From Epiperipatus broadwayi (Eukaryota; Onychophora; Udeonychophora; Euonychophora; Peripatidae): a DNA stretch of 64,000 bases. The stretch spans positions 126,001 through 190,000 of the forward strand of contig JAQFVV010012547.1 in assembly GCA_028023455.1 (NCBI GenBank). Reading direction: 5' to 3'. Within the stretch, counting starts at the first letter, position 1; the number at the start of each line of letters is the position of its first letter. The translations under genes and the position numbers were made by a program. Below, piece after piece: positions 11,935 through 24,101 of this stretch. The notes under the pieces were generated by a model, which saw only the letters and a list, made by a program, of their open reading frames with translations, searched no databases and was not told where the DNA came from.

Positions 11935-13383
11935 ATTAATAGAAAATTGTATTCATAAAGCAATCAAAAAATTTTAAAATGAAAATATTTTTAATAAAAA
12001 TCAATTGGTTTCATAGTAGGAAGAATTACTATTATATTACTGGAAAATTTTGCAGATAAAATTAATATTTCATTGAATGATAAAAAATATTTAATAGACA
12101 GGGTATGAGCATAACATTTCATAATTTAGTAAATTGTTGAATAAGAAGCAAATTGCTAACTTATTCAAAATTTATTTATATAATAGGTATGCTGTACTAA
12201 AATATTAAATGTATCGAGAAATAAGCAAAAAATATATATAGAGTTCCTTAAGGCTCTATATTCAATGCATTATTATTTCTTGTTTTTATAAATGACTTGA
12301 GAAATATTAATATTAAAGAATCATTGTTACAGTATTGTGGTTATTGCTAGTGTGAATTGATATTGCAGTTTGAAATTCCCAAAAAACCTTTAACCTAGTT
12401 GATTAATACTTTGAGAAATTTATATTAATAGTGGATAAACAAAGTATTTGTTAATATGTTCTTCTCTCATGAATTATAAAAATATTAAAATGCACTGGAT
12501 TTACATGATTGCAATTGCATATATAACACTAATACAGGGTGTAATAATTATGTATAAAATCAGAATATGTTAAATATATTAGAAATGATAATAGATGAAA
12601 AAAGATTTTGGAAACATCATATTAACACAAGCATTGTAATTAATAAATGGTTACTGATGGGTTCCACAGGTGGCAGATAGTGGAATGGTGTTTAGATATA
12701 AAGACCAACTGTGAATATCAAATAAACAGTGCTTGACTAAGAGCTCCTGCCACCTTGTAGGATAGGATGTTGTTTCATCAAAGGCAAGTACTGTTTCCAA
12801 TACAAACAATCTTTTCTGTCTCCCTCTTTTTCTTCTTCAGTCATTTAAATTATTGTAGGGCCCAATCGGTTGTTGTGTGCCTCTTATGCCGTCGGATATC
12901 TTATAATAACTGACAATAGGATTGGGTGTTTGTGCAACAATATATCTATTCTTTAACTACATGCACAACATTTGTTATTCCAATAGTCCTTTTTTTTTTT
13001 TCTTACATTTTTTTTTAGCTCAAGCTCTCAAGAATTAAAAATGCAATTATGGGGACAGGCTTAATAGGCTGGCAGTCCTTAATTGTGATCTTTGCTTGAG
13101 GCAGTACAATAACTAATGGGTCAGTTTGATACTGGATTTAAGTGAGGCAGGAGTTTTGGCTAGCAAAAATTGTATATTTAGGCAGTCCTATTTAGAGATC
13201 CCCTACTTAATATGGAAATAGAAGGGTGTAGAAAATGTGGTCTAAAAATGGCCTGTTACCTTGTGGATTATTTTTTCCGCAGTAATAATAGTAAAAATTT
13301 ATATCAGTAGTAGTGATGTAGTATATGGCAGTGATATCACGAAAGGTAAGTAAATATAAATTAATTTTTTTTAAAATATAAGT

Positions 13384-14880
13384 ACACGGAATGTGTGAAC
13401 TTTACTTGATACAAATTTTTCAAGACCAGAACAGAGATCTGCACTTGTGGCTAAAGAATTGTCAAAATTTAAGATTCATATAATCGCTCTTAGTGAAACT
13501 CATCTCCCAGAGGAAGGAAGTTTATTAGAACAAATGGATGGGTGCAAGTTTTTTTTTTGGAAAGGCAAATCTATTAGTAAAAGAAAAATGCATAATGTTG
13601 GATTTGTTGTAAAATCTAATTTAGTATCTTCTATTATTGGAATTTCAATGAAAGATTAATGATCTTAAAACTTACCTTGCATAATAGTATTAGTTCTTAT
13701 TTTATCAGCTCCTATCCTCCAACCATAGACTCAGAGAATTCAGAGAAGGAAAACTTTTATTCTTGTTGGATAGCATTATTGCAGCAATACCATTAAAATG
13801 TCAAATTTTTCTTTTTGGAGACATTAATGTGCATGTTGGTACAAATAATAGACTTTGATCAAAAGTTATTGGAAATAATGGTATTGGGACTGTAAATTCA
13901 AATGATTTATCATTAAATTTTTGCACAACTCATGGATTGACTATCACAAACACTTTGTTTAGGTAGAAAAACTGCTAAAAAGCAAAATGAATGCATCCAC
14001 TCTCAAAACAATGGCATTTAATAGATTATATTATTGTTAGGAGTCAGAATACAAGAAAAGTTCACATTACATGAGCACTCACAAGCTCAGATTGTTGGAC
14101 AGATCATAGATTAGTATGCTCTAAGATTAAAATGATAGTTGCATTAAAAAATATTATTCCAATCATATTCACAAAAAAATTGATGTTCATTGTTTAGAAG
14201 TATCTACTTCCATGTATTAAATTTCAATAATTATTAAACACTAAAACTGCTGATTTGTATCTTCAGAATTATCATATTATTGAAGCATGGAATTCTCTTA
14301 AGTAAAGTATTATGGATAGAAGTAAATCTATTCTTGGGTTCACTAAAAAGAAAAATCATGACTGGTTTTATAACAATGATCATATTATTAATGATTTAAT
14401 TAAAAAGAAATGTGTGATATTCTCTGTTTGGCAAAATACTAGAATAAAAATAGAACTTCATAATAAATATAAAGATCTGAAAACAGAAGCTTAACGATTG
14501 ACAAAAATAATTATTAGATTAAAACTTCAAAGAAGATGCAGACATTTGCTGATCATGATCATTCTAGATCTTTTTTTGTTGCACTGAAAACAACCCATGG
14601 ACCCAGAAATGATATCACAATCCTATTAAATCCAACAATGGTCCTCTGTTATTTGATAATATTTTGAACAAATGGAAAGAGCATTTTGATCATTTTTTGA
14701 ATAATATTACAAAAATTGATATGATGACTTTTAATGATATATCCATTTTATCTACTCATTTAGATTTGACCAAAGTTGTCAGCTTAATGAAGTCAAAACA
14801 GCTCTTTGTAATCTTAAAAATAGAAAGACTAAACATTTTGATGAAATACTGGGAGAAGTTTTAAAATATGGTGTTGATAT
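13384..14880 (+). pseudogene. LINE fragment: AP-endonuclease region, 3'-truncated
   Basis: Begins with TRNV, an in-frame stop, then LVAKELSKFKIHIIALSETH and later VGFVVKSNL, which is the N-terminal half of an APE-type endonuclease. Further on come FLFGDINVHVG (catalytic G-D-x-N), WHLIDYIIV and DCWTDHRLV (catalytic S/T-D-H). The pattern is that of the non-LTR retrotransposon group often annotated as craniofacial development protein 2-like. Linker sequence follows (LGFTKKKNHDWF; KWKEHFDHFLN; ALCNLKNRKTKHFDEILGEV), leading towards the reverse transcriptase, but homology ends at about 14880 before any RT motif. At least five stops or frame shifts interrupt it. Losing the 3' part while keeping the 5' part is the reverse of usual LINE 5' truncation and implies a later deletion. 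Confidence 0.8.
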
Positions 14881-16626
14881 TTGAGGTGGAATTTTTTCAA
14901 CTCATAATAAAATATTGTCATATTGTATTAGTTACAATTTTTTTGTTTACTTTATAAATTTATGTATAAAAACATCTATATAACTTTAGGATTTATTGAT
15001 ATAAGTAGATTGATAATGCTATCTATAGAATGATTGTAAATCTGCTTGAACTAATTATATATAAAAAAAAGAAATAATAGAAATTTTGTTTCTATCTTTT
15101 AATTAAAGTGTAATTATACTTTGGAATGTTAGTGGTGATGATGGTGGGGGATTGTGCTCCGTTACAGAGAAGAAAAAGAGAGAAAAGAGTACATATGAAA
15201 ACAATTGACAATAATTTGGTAAAAGATTATGGCTAAAAGAAAAGAAAAAAAGCTATAATTTTGCTTCCTGCATTATTGATTTAAGCTGTACTGTATTTGG
15301 AATTAAAGTGTGAATGGACAAATAAAAAAAATGCTTTAAAAGAGAGAAAGTTGATGATTATTACTACTGTGTTTTGTAAAAAAGAAAAAGAAAGAACCTC
15401 ATGATATCATCCAGCTAGTATAACCGACATTCCTCCCAGGAACTTTTCATCCAACTGACTATTTCACAGTGGCTTTGTGCTAAGGTTTATTATGCCCAAA
15501 GGAAATATGTCAAAATTTAAACCAACAGCGGAGAAAAATAAAATGTTTTATTTACGTTTATATAGTATAGTCTCATTTTGGAATCGAATATACAAATTAT
15601 AAATCAGAATAGTTTCTTTAAAAAACTGTTTTGGTACTCTTGTCTTTCATGAGCTTATGACTACAAATTCATTGTGACAGACTGCATGATGAACAGTGCT
15701 GCTTGTATGGACTTGGGTAGATATAAAGAATGCAATACATGTGATATAGCTGCATTCTGATAATAATAAATATTATATTTTTCAATAAGTGAATTAAATT
15801 TAAAAGAACTATATAGCAAGAATTGAAAGTCTACCTTCTTACTAAAGTTATTTAAATGGAGGATTTTTTTTTGTATAAGTGAAGTTAAACGATTTGCCCT
15901 ATTTTTAATCTCTGTTCTAAATGATTGGTAAGGTATAAGTGGAGGGGAGGGTTTTTGTTTCAAGGTTATTGTATAGTTAAAACATAATTCTAAACAAACA
16001 ACCAAAATAGAGAGAGAGCTGGTATTTACTTTAAATATCAGTTGACTAAATCTGATCAGGTTATCCTTAGAGTAGGAGCAAAGATTTCATCCAAGTCTAG
16101 ATCTATGATTAATTTACCTATTCATCCTATTGTTGTCTTACTTTAGGTTTTGACTTCATTAATGGGAGTGATAATCGTACTCCCAGATCAATTTGTTTAG
16201 AAGTTAGTAGCTCTAATAAAAAAGTTAGACTTGTCAATTTACATATATTTCTCGGGAATGAGTTTAGTTTGCTTGGAAGAAAATAGTCTTCGTTGCAAGG
16301 TCGGAAGTTGTGAGTGACTGTAATGAAGGAGAGAATGGAGGTAGGCCATTGTAATTGATATTGTAATAGAATGAATCGTCTGCTTCCAAGTGTACAATGA
16401 GAATAAATAAACAGTATTAGAAAATCCGATAAAATGTTTGATTACTCTTAGCATTATTTGTCTAATGTTATGTCATTGTTATGATATGGTCATTCATTAA
16501 GAGCCTGGTTGGATGTTCATGTATTTAACTAGTTAGTTTAATTCAGCATGTGTGATAGCTGGTAAAATAAATTATGACTAGTAACCTATAGGTGGAGTGG
16601 AATAACGTAGTCTTAAGTGGTTCTGT

Positions 16627-17155
16627 TGATGTGATGTGATGTATTATGGCTTCTCCTTTTTCGGAGTCAGAAATCTCTCAGCTACTATGTCCAGAGAAAC
16701 CTGTTCGCCACCTTCTCTTCCTGTTCATTTCCCATCCTAGGTTTTTTCCATATTCTTCTCTATCCTGATCCATCCCATTTCCACAACATAATCGTTGTAA
16801 ATTCTAGCCTTTATATCCAAATCCCTCTGTTCCCAAACTCAACTTAAAAACCAAGAACCCACTTTCTGTATAATCACTTTGTTTAGATTTATTCTCCCAC
16901 AACTTCATTATTTGTACCCTTTCTGCATGCAGGCATTTACATTCAATTAATAGATGGCTAATATTTTCTATGCCTTCCTTACATAATTTGCAGACTAAAT
17001 TGTACATATTTTCCCATTTATGTGTATATTCCTTTGTTGATAAAGATCCTGTTCGAGCCTGAAACAGTAACTACTTTCTTTGTTATTCTCATAATTCAAC
17101 TTGCACTTAATATTCTGTTTACTTATATATATATAAAACTCTTTTTACTCTCCAA
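16627..17155 (-). pseudogene. LINE 3' end (CCHC tail), copy 1
   Basis: Minus-strand 3' end of a Jockey/CR1-like LINE. The tail is the (TGATG)-type microsatellite at 16627-16645 (as read on +). The frame 17007-16804 reads LVCKLCKEGIENISHLLIEC, a C-x2-C...H-x4-C knuckle typical of LINE ORF2 C-termini, then MKLWENKSKQSDYTESG. It shares long stretches with the copies at 23518, 24102 and 48662. It is 5'-truncated immediately before the hAT remnant. Confidence 0.75.
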
Positions 17156-17161
17156 CATGTC

Positions 17162-18943
17162 ATGGCTTCCAGTATTGTATGGAAATTTTTAAAAATAAAC
17201 AAAAATGAGAGGTTTTCAAAGTGCAATTTATGTAATGCTTTAATATCAAGATGTGGAAAAAATGCTAAAACTTTTACAACCACAAACATGACAAATCATC
17301 TCAAAAAAATTTATTATGAAGATTTTTTAAAAGAAAGTGAAAAGTTGAAAAAAGAAACCAAAGAAAATGGATGTTCATCAGCAACAATGGAAACACATAC
17401 ACTAAGAGAGGTTACTTTAATTCAAGTATTATAGAAGAAAAAATTATGAGATATAAATGATTAATGATTCAAAGAAGTTGATTATTTGATTGGAGAAATG
17501 ATAGCTTTAAATAAACAACCATACTCTGTTGTGTTTGATTTAGGATTTCAAAGATTACTAAAAAAAATTGCTCCTAATTACAATATTCCCAGCAGAAAAT
17601 ATTTTTCTGATAATATCTTTGATGTATTTCAAAAAGTTCAGTCAAAAATTCAGAAATCTATTGATGATGCAAAATATATTTCTCTAACTACTGATTTTTG
17701 GACTGCAACTATAAACAGTTCTCCTTTTTAAAGTGCAACAGGCTACTGGTTGAATGATCAATTTCAGCAAGAAAGAGCTATTTGGAGGGTTCCCATACAG
17801 TTACACAAATTAGTGAACAGATAAATAATGTTCTTGAACAGTATAACTTAACAAATGATAATTTATTTTTAATACTGAGAAATTTTGGAGCAAATATGAT
17901 AGCTGAAATCTGGAATTGCATTCTCATGCTTTATACATACACCACAGCTGATACTTAACAAATGCATATGTGAAAACTATAATCACAACTAATGGAAATA
18001 TTGTCAGACATTTTAATCATTCTGCTTTAACTTTAAGCAAATTGGAAGATTTGTAAGACAAATTATGTTTATAGAAACACAAATTAATTCAAGATGTTTC
18101 TACTCATTGGAATTCTACGCAATACATGTTGCAAAGAAACTTGGAACAGTAAAAAGCTCCTATCACATATACTATACACAATAAAATTCCTATGTTGAGA
18201 TATTATCAGTGGTCTCTCATTGATAAAATTGTTATACTTTTAAAACCATTTGAAGAAATTACTTTGGAAGCCAGCAAACAAGAAGCAACATTATATTTAA
18301 TAATTCCCATAATATTCTGACTTTATTCTTGTCAAAAGCAAAGAGCAGTAGATCCTTTAATGGAATTTATACTACAGTAGAAGAATTATAAGTTTCAATG
18401 AAGAAAAGATTTTCAGCATATATAGAAAACAAGTCTTTATACTTATCATCTTTATTAGATCCAAGATTCAAAATGAAATTTCAAAATGGGGATATGGTAG
18501 AGGAAATAAAAATATGGACATTTAATAACTTAGAAGATGTTGATAATTCAAAATCTCAAGAATTAAATTTTGAAGCTTCTACTTCTGGGGTTGATCAAGA
18601 TAGAGGAGAATCTTTAAGTTTTTCCAAGTTCTGGTAAATGAAAGAATGAAAAAGAGCATGTTTTCCAAATGAAAGAAAAAAAGAAACTAATAAACAAACA
18701 TTTCGGTCAAGAATTAGAAAACTATTTAAATTTACCCTTATACCAAGACATAGTGATCCGTTTTTGTGTTGGAAAAGTTCAAAATAACTTTTTCCTAATT
18801 TGAGCAAACTAACTATGAAATATGTAAGTGCTCCAACATCTTCCATTGAAAGTGAAAGAATTTTCAGCACTGGAGATAACATTTATGAATCAACAAGGAA
18901 TAGGCTGTGCTTTGAAAATGAGGGAATTCTCATGTTTTTGTAA
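17162..18943 (+). pseudogene. hAT-family transposase, decayed
   Basis: The first segment (17162-17434) starts MASSIVWKFLKINKNERFSK and continues CNLCNALISR...TTNMTNHLKK, a BED-type zinc finger in which the final histidine of the usual C-x2-C...H...H set appears replaced by tyrosine. The second (17486-17731) ends with DDAKYISLTTDFWTATI, the block containing the first catalytic aspartate of hAT enzymes. The last (to 18943) reads KYVSAPTSSIESERIFSTGD and NRLCFENEGILMFL, the C-terminal dimerisation domain with its A-x-S-x2-x-E-R-x-F-S signature. Stops and frameshifts separate the parts, so it is inactive. Terminal inverted repeats and the expected 8-bp target duplication were not located. It abuts a LINE fragment upstream and a foldback downstream. 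Confidence 0.85.
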
Positions 18944-19146
18944 TTTAAAGGTTTTACATTTTGAATGTTAAATTTTTAATTTTTTAATGGGTAAAAAAAG
19001 AAATAACTCTTTAAAAGTATAACTAAAAGGAATAATTTTTAATAGGTTAACATATATAAAAGAAATAATTTGAATTAATTTTTTTTTATTAATTTTCATT
19101 TTTTCATGTAAGTAATAAACCTTAAATTAAACATAGCTCAATGTAT

Positions 19147-19910
19147 ATGTAAACAAAGGGAGTAAATCACTTTTCCTCACTATCACTTAAAAGCACTCTA
19201 AGTGTTGAACAAAAGAATCAAGAATTAGAATGAATCCAACTATTCTTAGTTGCTTTGATGTTTTTAAGCATACCTTTGTCAACATTGTTGATAATTCAGA
19301 GTGAAATTATCAACCAGATGGAATATACATTTAATAGTTATTAAACTCATAATTAATAATTCAAGGCTGGAAATAGCATCTCACTTTTAATATCTTGATT
19401 TCGATAAACAAGATTTACTATGTAAACTTTAAATTAAACATAGCTCAATGTATATTTAAACAAAGGGAATAAATCACTTTTCCTCAGCCTATGACTTAAA
19501 AGCACTCTAAATGTTGAACAAAGGAATCAAGAATAGAATGAATCCACCTATTCTTAGTTGAAGAAAAGTGATTTACTTCCTTTATCTACATATACATTGA
19601 ATTATGTTTAATTTAAAGTTTACATATTAAATAAATGTTTAATTATTACAATCAAGTGTTAAAAGTGAGATTATGTCTCCAGCCTTGTATTATTAATTAT
19701 AAGTTTAATAACTCTTAAATGCCATATTCCATCTGGTTGATAAATTAATTTCACTCTAAATTACCAATGTTGTTGACAAAGGCATGCTTACAAACATCAG
19801 AGTAACTAAGAATAGGTGGATTCATTCTATTCTTAATTTCTTTGTTCAATATTTAGAGTGCTTTTAAGTTATAGCCTGAGGAAAAATGATTTACTCCCTT
19901 TGTTTATAGA
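19147..19910. mobile_element. Large foldback element with nested palindrome
   Basis: Left arm from about 19147 (GTAAACAAAGGGAGTAAATC, then CTTAAAAGCACTCTAA, CCAGATGGAATAT, CTGGAAATAGCATCTCACTT) is matched in inverse order by 19650-19910 (AAGTGAGATTATGTCTCCAG, ATATTCCATCTGG, TTAGAGTGCTTTTAAG, GATTTACTCCCTTTGTTTAT). The arms are about 260 bases. The central part (19425-19625) is a second palindrome built from the same terminal sequence (AAACTTTAAATTAAACATAG against its complement at 19600-19620), as though one copy inserted into another. No coding sequence. Confidence 0.75.
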
Positions 19911-20845
19911 AGTAATAAATATATAACAAAAATGATCAAAAACGATTAATCAGGAAAATGATCAGTGTGACCGATTACCTGATTACTTGATGATTAATTG
20001 ATGCAATCCTAGTAATAATAATTAGTAATTCAACTGGTGACTGGCTAGTTGAAAAGCTATAAATTGTATTAATCACAAAACACTTCATATGTATTAGATA
20101 GATAAATAAATATATAGATAAATAACTAGTTAGAGTTCATCTCTAATTTCAGATTTTTTAAAGTCTTTATTTTAATAATTGTATGTTTCTAACTCCTGTA
20201 AACTCAGAGAGTTATTATTTATTAACAACTAGTCTAAGTAAGTATTGTTGCTCATTCCTCTCTTGAGACAGTTTAATTAGATTTAACTGGAGTTCTTTTC
20301 TACTGCTATATTTTGTCTGCAACTTCATTATCATATTTCACTCTATTCTTTGAATTTCACCAGTCTGTTTTGCACTTTACTTTTTTCTTCTCTGTTTTTG
20401 ATTAGAAGTTTTGCAGGCAATGTATTAGCTTTGCTAATTTACATAGTGTTAGACTTTATTATAATCCAAATTAGAATATTGTTACTTGCAGTTAGTCTAA
20501 TTCTCTTTTCTGCATATAATTATTTCTAAAGTGACTCAATAATGAATCCACTGCAGGATGCAAGTCTCCAAGTTTAATCTAATTTCATTGATGTATAGTT
20601 TTTCTTCTCCACACCACATTTACAAATTTTTTTATTTTATCTCACTATTTCACATGTAATTTCTTTCTAGGTCTTTTATAATCTATTAGGATTATCTTGT
20701 TAAATATATATTAAACTTAAAAACACAAAAGTAAACTTTGGGCTTAATACCTGCAGCAATATGATATATCCCATCAATTATTTTATATTCACTTGAAAAA
20801 AAATACATAGCTTTATTGCTTGGAGTTCATAAGAATTTTGAATTT

Positions 20846-20897
20846 GGTGCCAGAACTGGAATCAATCTGAGGACTGAATATTCCAGATTCTGACACC
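20846..20897. repeat. Short inverted repeat beside a PBS-like sequence
   Basis: GGTGCCAGAACTGGAAT at 20846-20862 pairs imperfectly with ATTCCAGATTCTGACACC at 20880-20897 around 17 bases. The left arm, TTTGGTGCCAGAACTG, also resembles an LTR-retrotransposon primer-binding region and, in reverse complement, the acceptor end of a tRNA. I cannot decide which. Confidence 0.4.
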
Positions 20898-21327
20898 CTA
20901 TCATTGCACTAAATCATGCAGGGAACTCAGCACATTAGTACTCATTTTACCAATACTCATTTTACCATCTTATGTTAACCTGGGATCTTTGCTTTCCATT
21001 TAGTGTTGGACAGCTAACTGAATTGGCTATTTATCATCTGACTAAGTCTAGAAACTTCAGGTTATGAGCAATAGTGATGATTGCATTAATATTGCATCAC
21101 AAGAAATTCTGTATATTAGCCTAATCTATTTAATTATAAACTAATTTTGCATGTTAGAATATAAATACATTATGCTTTTAAAGTACTTAATACAATAATT
21201 GTAATGACTAGATCAAAATTTATATATATATATATTTAAAAAAATTGGTATGCTAATTTTTAATAATTATTATTGTAAAGATGATTGTGATGCTTAACTA
21301 ATAATTATTAATTTTTTTGTTTTTCAG

Positions 21328-21453
21328 GTGCCCAAATATGTTAGTCGTGATGGAACCGATATGATGAAAAAGTTAATGGAAGTTCAGAACTTTGCAGTTT
21401 ACTGGGATATGGATTCCACTCAATTGGGAAATTTACCTATGGCTGAATTAGCT
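21328..21453 (+). CDS. VPS13D: VPS13D-like exon B (42 codons)
   Basis: Internal exon, phase 0 at both ends, preceded by a pyrimidine-rich TTTTTCAG and followed by GTAAGA. It reads VPKYVSRDGTDMMKKLMEVQ, then NFAVYWDMDSTQLGNLPMAE and LA. In VPS13 proteins this segment follows the HPFAFGI strand and contains the conserved F/LSxYWD/NxxS/C element, seen here as FAVYWDMDST, one of the repeated strands that build the lipid groove. The residues MMKKLMEVQNFAVYWDMD match what I remember of VPS13D (K-L-M...V-x-E-F-S-I-Y-W-D-V-D) better than VPS13A. Splicing A to B and B to C keeps the frame open. Confidence 0.9.
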
Positions 21454-21539
21454 GTAAGAAATAATACAGCATATTTTTTTTTTAAATTCTCAAGTTTTTG
21501 AAATAGAGTTTATTTCTTTTTTTAATGATACTTATGTAA

Positions 21540-21748
21540 TAGACCTGCAGTACCATTTGACATTTGTATCAATCTGCTGACAACTTTCTAATTTTTTGAT
21601 CGGACCAAAATAATGTGAACCCTTGGATCTTCCTACAAACATAAAATGATAAATTCGTCATAACCAATCACATGTACATGATATTTTCACAAGATTTACA
21701 AAGTTATCGTCAGCCTAAATACATATGTGAAAAGGCACTGCAGGTCTA
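21540..21748. mobile_element. Mariner-like MITE with TA target duplication
   Basis: Terminal inverted repeats GACCTGCAGTACC (from 21542) and GGCACTGCAGGTC (to 21746), extending inward through ATTTGACATTTGT and ACATATGTGAAAA. TA lies on both sides (21540-21541 and 21747-21748), as expected for Tc1/mariner-mobilised elements. The interior of about 180 bases is non-coding. Confidence 0.72.
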
Positions 21749-21761
21749 ATACTAAAACAAT

Positions 21762-22990
21762 TAATAAATTACAAAAATACTCTAAAATATTACCAAAAAA
21801 ACATAAAATATATACATACAGTACTTCCCTAGTAATATATAAAAATATGATGGCAGAATATTAATTTCTATCAATACTAAAAATATGAATTTCACCAAAA
21901 TATTTGATCTTTAAAAATATATTTTTAACAACAGTAAAAATATTGATTTGTCATACAAAAATATGACAAGCCAATTATGCAATTCCCAAAAGTTACTTTA
22001 AATTCTGACAAAAGAATCACTAAATTAGAAAAATAGTCTAAAATATTATCAACAACTGTAAAATATAACAGGAATTGTCACGATGAAACAATCAATTTGT
22101 TTGTTCTACTTTATTTTAAGTGGATCAACTATTTTGGTCCAAAATGGAGATTTAAACTAAAAATTTCTCCCCAAAATGGATATTTACTTAACACATGATT
22201 GTGCATTTTTAACAATACTAAAAATATGACTTTAACACAAAAAATATAAAATATGATGCGGAATATTAATTTCTAACAATACTAGAAATATGAATTTTAC
22301 CAAAATAGTCAATCTTAAAAATTACATTTTTAACAACAGTAAAAATATTGATTTGCCATACAAAAATATGTAAAATATGACAAGCCAATTATGCAATTTC
22401 CAAATGTTGCTTTAAATACGGACAAAACAATCACTAAATTACAAAAATAGTCCAAAATATTATCAAAAACCCGTAAAATATAGGCATACGGTACTTATCA
22501 TGTAATATATAGTAGGAATTGTTGCAATGAAGCAATCAATTTTCCAGTTCTGCTTTATTTTAAGTGGATAAACTTTTTTCCCAAAATGGAGACTAAAAAT
22601 AAAATATTTATTTTTTCCAAAATGCACACTTACTTAACATGTGATTGTATTTGTGGTTCACACGAAAATGATCGTAATCGGCAGTTAGTAATTCAGCACT
22701 TTTCTAGGCCCTCCAATAGTCAGAATATACTGTAAAATATTACAAAAAACCGTAAAATATACACATACGGTACTTAGCGTGCAATGTATAACAGGAATTG
22801 TTGCAATGAAACAATCAATTTGCCGGTTCTATTTTATTTTAAGTTGATAATTTTTTTCCCCAAAATGAAGACTAAAATTAAAATTTTTAATTTTTCCCAA
22901 AATACACTTTTACTTAATATTGATTGTATTTGTGATTCACACAAAAATGATCATTATCAGCACTTTGTAATTCAACACTTTTATAGGACT
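21762..22990 (+). repeat. Imperfect tandem repeat block (units of several hundred bp)
   Basis: Shared landmarks recur in the same order: AGGAATTGT(C/T)(G/A)C(A/G)ATGAA(A/G)CAATCAAT near 22070, 22515 and 22792; ATTTTAAGT(G/T)GATAA near 22115, 22560 and 22838; CCGTAAAATATA with CATACGGTACTTA near 22470 and 22750; CAAGCCAATTATGCAATT near 21968 and 22381; ACAACAGTAAAAATATTGAT near 21930 and 22335. I read this as partial, unequal duplications of one AT-rich unit. No coding sequence. Confidence 0.65.
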
Positions 22991-23383
22991 TCCAAGAGTG
23001 AATAAATTGTTGAAAAAAACTACGAATACAAATGAAGTAAAAAAAATCTGGATAATAACTGAGAGTGTAAAATTATCATACAAAAAAAAAGCATGGCAGT
23101 GGTACAAACTTCCACTAAGCCAAGCTCTAGTTTTCCCCATTCTGTAAAGCTTAATTTGCGAGTGCAACTGTAAATAAAGCAGATCACCATTAGGAATAGA
23201 ATTCTTAAATCCACCAGACCACGTTCCCTTGCGAATGCCAATTTTACTGTTATGTGTTTTGATATGAGATCGGATAAAAAACCCCACAAGGTTTATTTGA
23301 AGTGATCGCAAGTTTATACATTTATCGCAGATGTGAAATGGCCTACCATCTCCACGTTGCTTTGTTATTTTTATCTTCATCAT
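22937..23383 (-). pseudogene. Zinc-finger-bearing ORF fragment, possibly LINE C-terminus
   Basis: A 148-codon open frame, unusually long for this AT content. Near its start it reads GRPFHICDKCINLRSLQ, then GFFIRSHIKTHNSKIG. This gives C-x2-C and H-x3-H separated by 17 residues instead of the 12 of a standard C2H2 finger. Some LINE ORF2 proteins end in a finger of this kind (CDxC, R-S/R-I-G-L, SH-x-R-x-H), so a degenerate LINE tail is my preferred reading. A host zinc-finger pseudogene is the alternative. The C-terminal half is hydrophobic low-complexity sequence running into the tandem repeat and is probably not coding. Confidence 0.35.
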
Positions 23384-23517
23384 TTTTATATATTGTTGAA
23401 ATCAAAATAATCTCATTTAATATTTGTATCTTGTATTTATATAAAGTTATTAAAGTAAAAACACTAAACATCACATGATTACCATCTCTTATGCTAACAC
23501 ATAACTGTTATTAAACA

Positions 23518-24100
23518 TGTGATGTGATGTGGCTTCTCCTTAAACAAAGTCAAGAATATCTGAGCAATTATACCCAGACAAACCTGTTAGCCACTTAATC
23601 TTCCATTCCCCACTCTAAGTTTTCCCATATTCTGCTCCTTCCCATTTCCACAACATAATCTTTGTCAACTATATAGCCTTAATATCTAATTCCCCCTTAT
23701 CTTTTCCCAAACCCAGCATAAAAACCAATAATTCACTTTCTGTATAATCACTTTTTTCATATTTATTCTTCCATAACTTCATTATATGTACCCTTTCTGT
23801 TTTCAAACATTTACATTCAATTAACAAATGTCTAATATTTTCTATTTCTTCCTTATATAATTTACAAAATAAAACACCCGTATTTTTCCATTAACATGTA
23901 TATTCTCTTGTAGCTAAAGATCCCTTTCAAGCCTTAAACAATAAACTACTTTTCTTACTATTATCATATATTAACTTGCATCTAATATTCTGCGTATTTC
24001 TATATATATTTAAACTCTTTTTACTCTTCATACTATTTCTCCATCTCTCTAACTCCCTATTCTTTATTCTTTTATCCCATTCCTTACTACTATAACACTC
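23518..24100 (-). pseudogene. LINE 3' end (CCHC tail), copy 2
   Basis: Same family as 24102-25522. It starts with the GTGATGTGATGT microsatellite tail on + and runs to CTATAACACTCAA, where the next copy's tail begins. It corresponds to the C-terminal knuckle region and 3' UTR of the LINE, with frame breaks. Its upstream flank (23461-23515) carries sequence shared with the MITE family at 7.3 and 61 kb. Confidence 0.75.
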
Positions 24101-24101
24101 A

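Larger units (their letters stand above)
9917..21327 (+). other. VPS13D intron A-B (11.4 kb)
   Basis: GT at 9917 and CAG before 21328. It contains a TIR element (11511-11934), a 3'-truncated LINE (13384-14880), a LINE 3' end (16627-17155), a decayed hAT transposase (17162-18943) and a foldback (19147-19910). The rest (9917-11510, 11935-13383, 14881-16626 and 19911-21327) is AT-rich. A minus-strand frame at 15661-16005 encodes 114 residues with no motif I recognise, and I do not call it a gene. Confidence 0.8.

Noticed and set aside
15661-16005. 114-codon minus-strand frame as a host gene
   Set aside because: No domain, no splice context and a low-complexity composition. It is long for the AT content but cannot be supported.
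21762-22990. CRISPR-like array
   Set aside because: Repeats are long, diverged and unequally spaced without unique spacers, and the DNA is eukaryotic.
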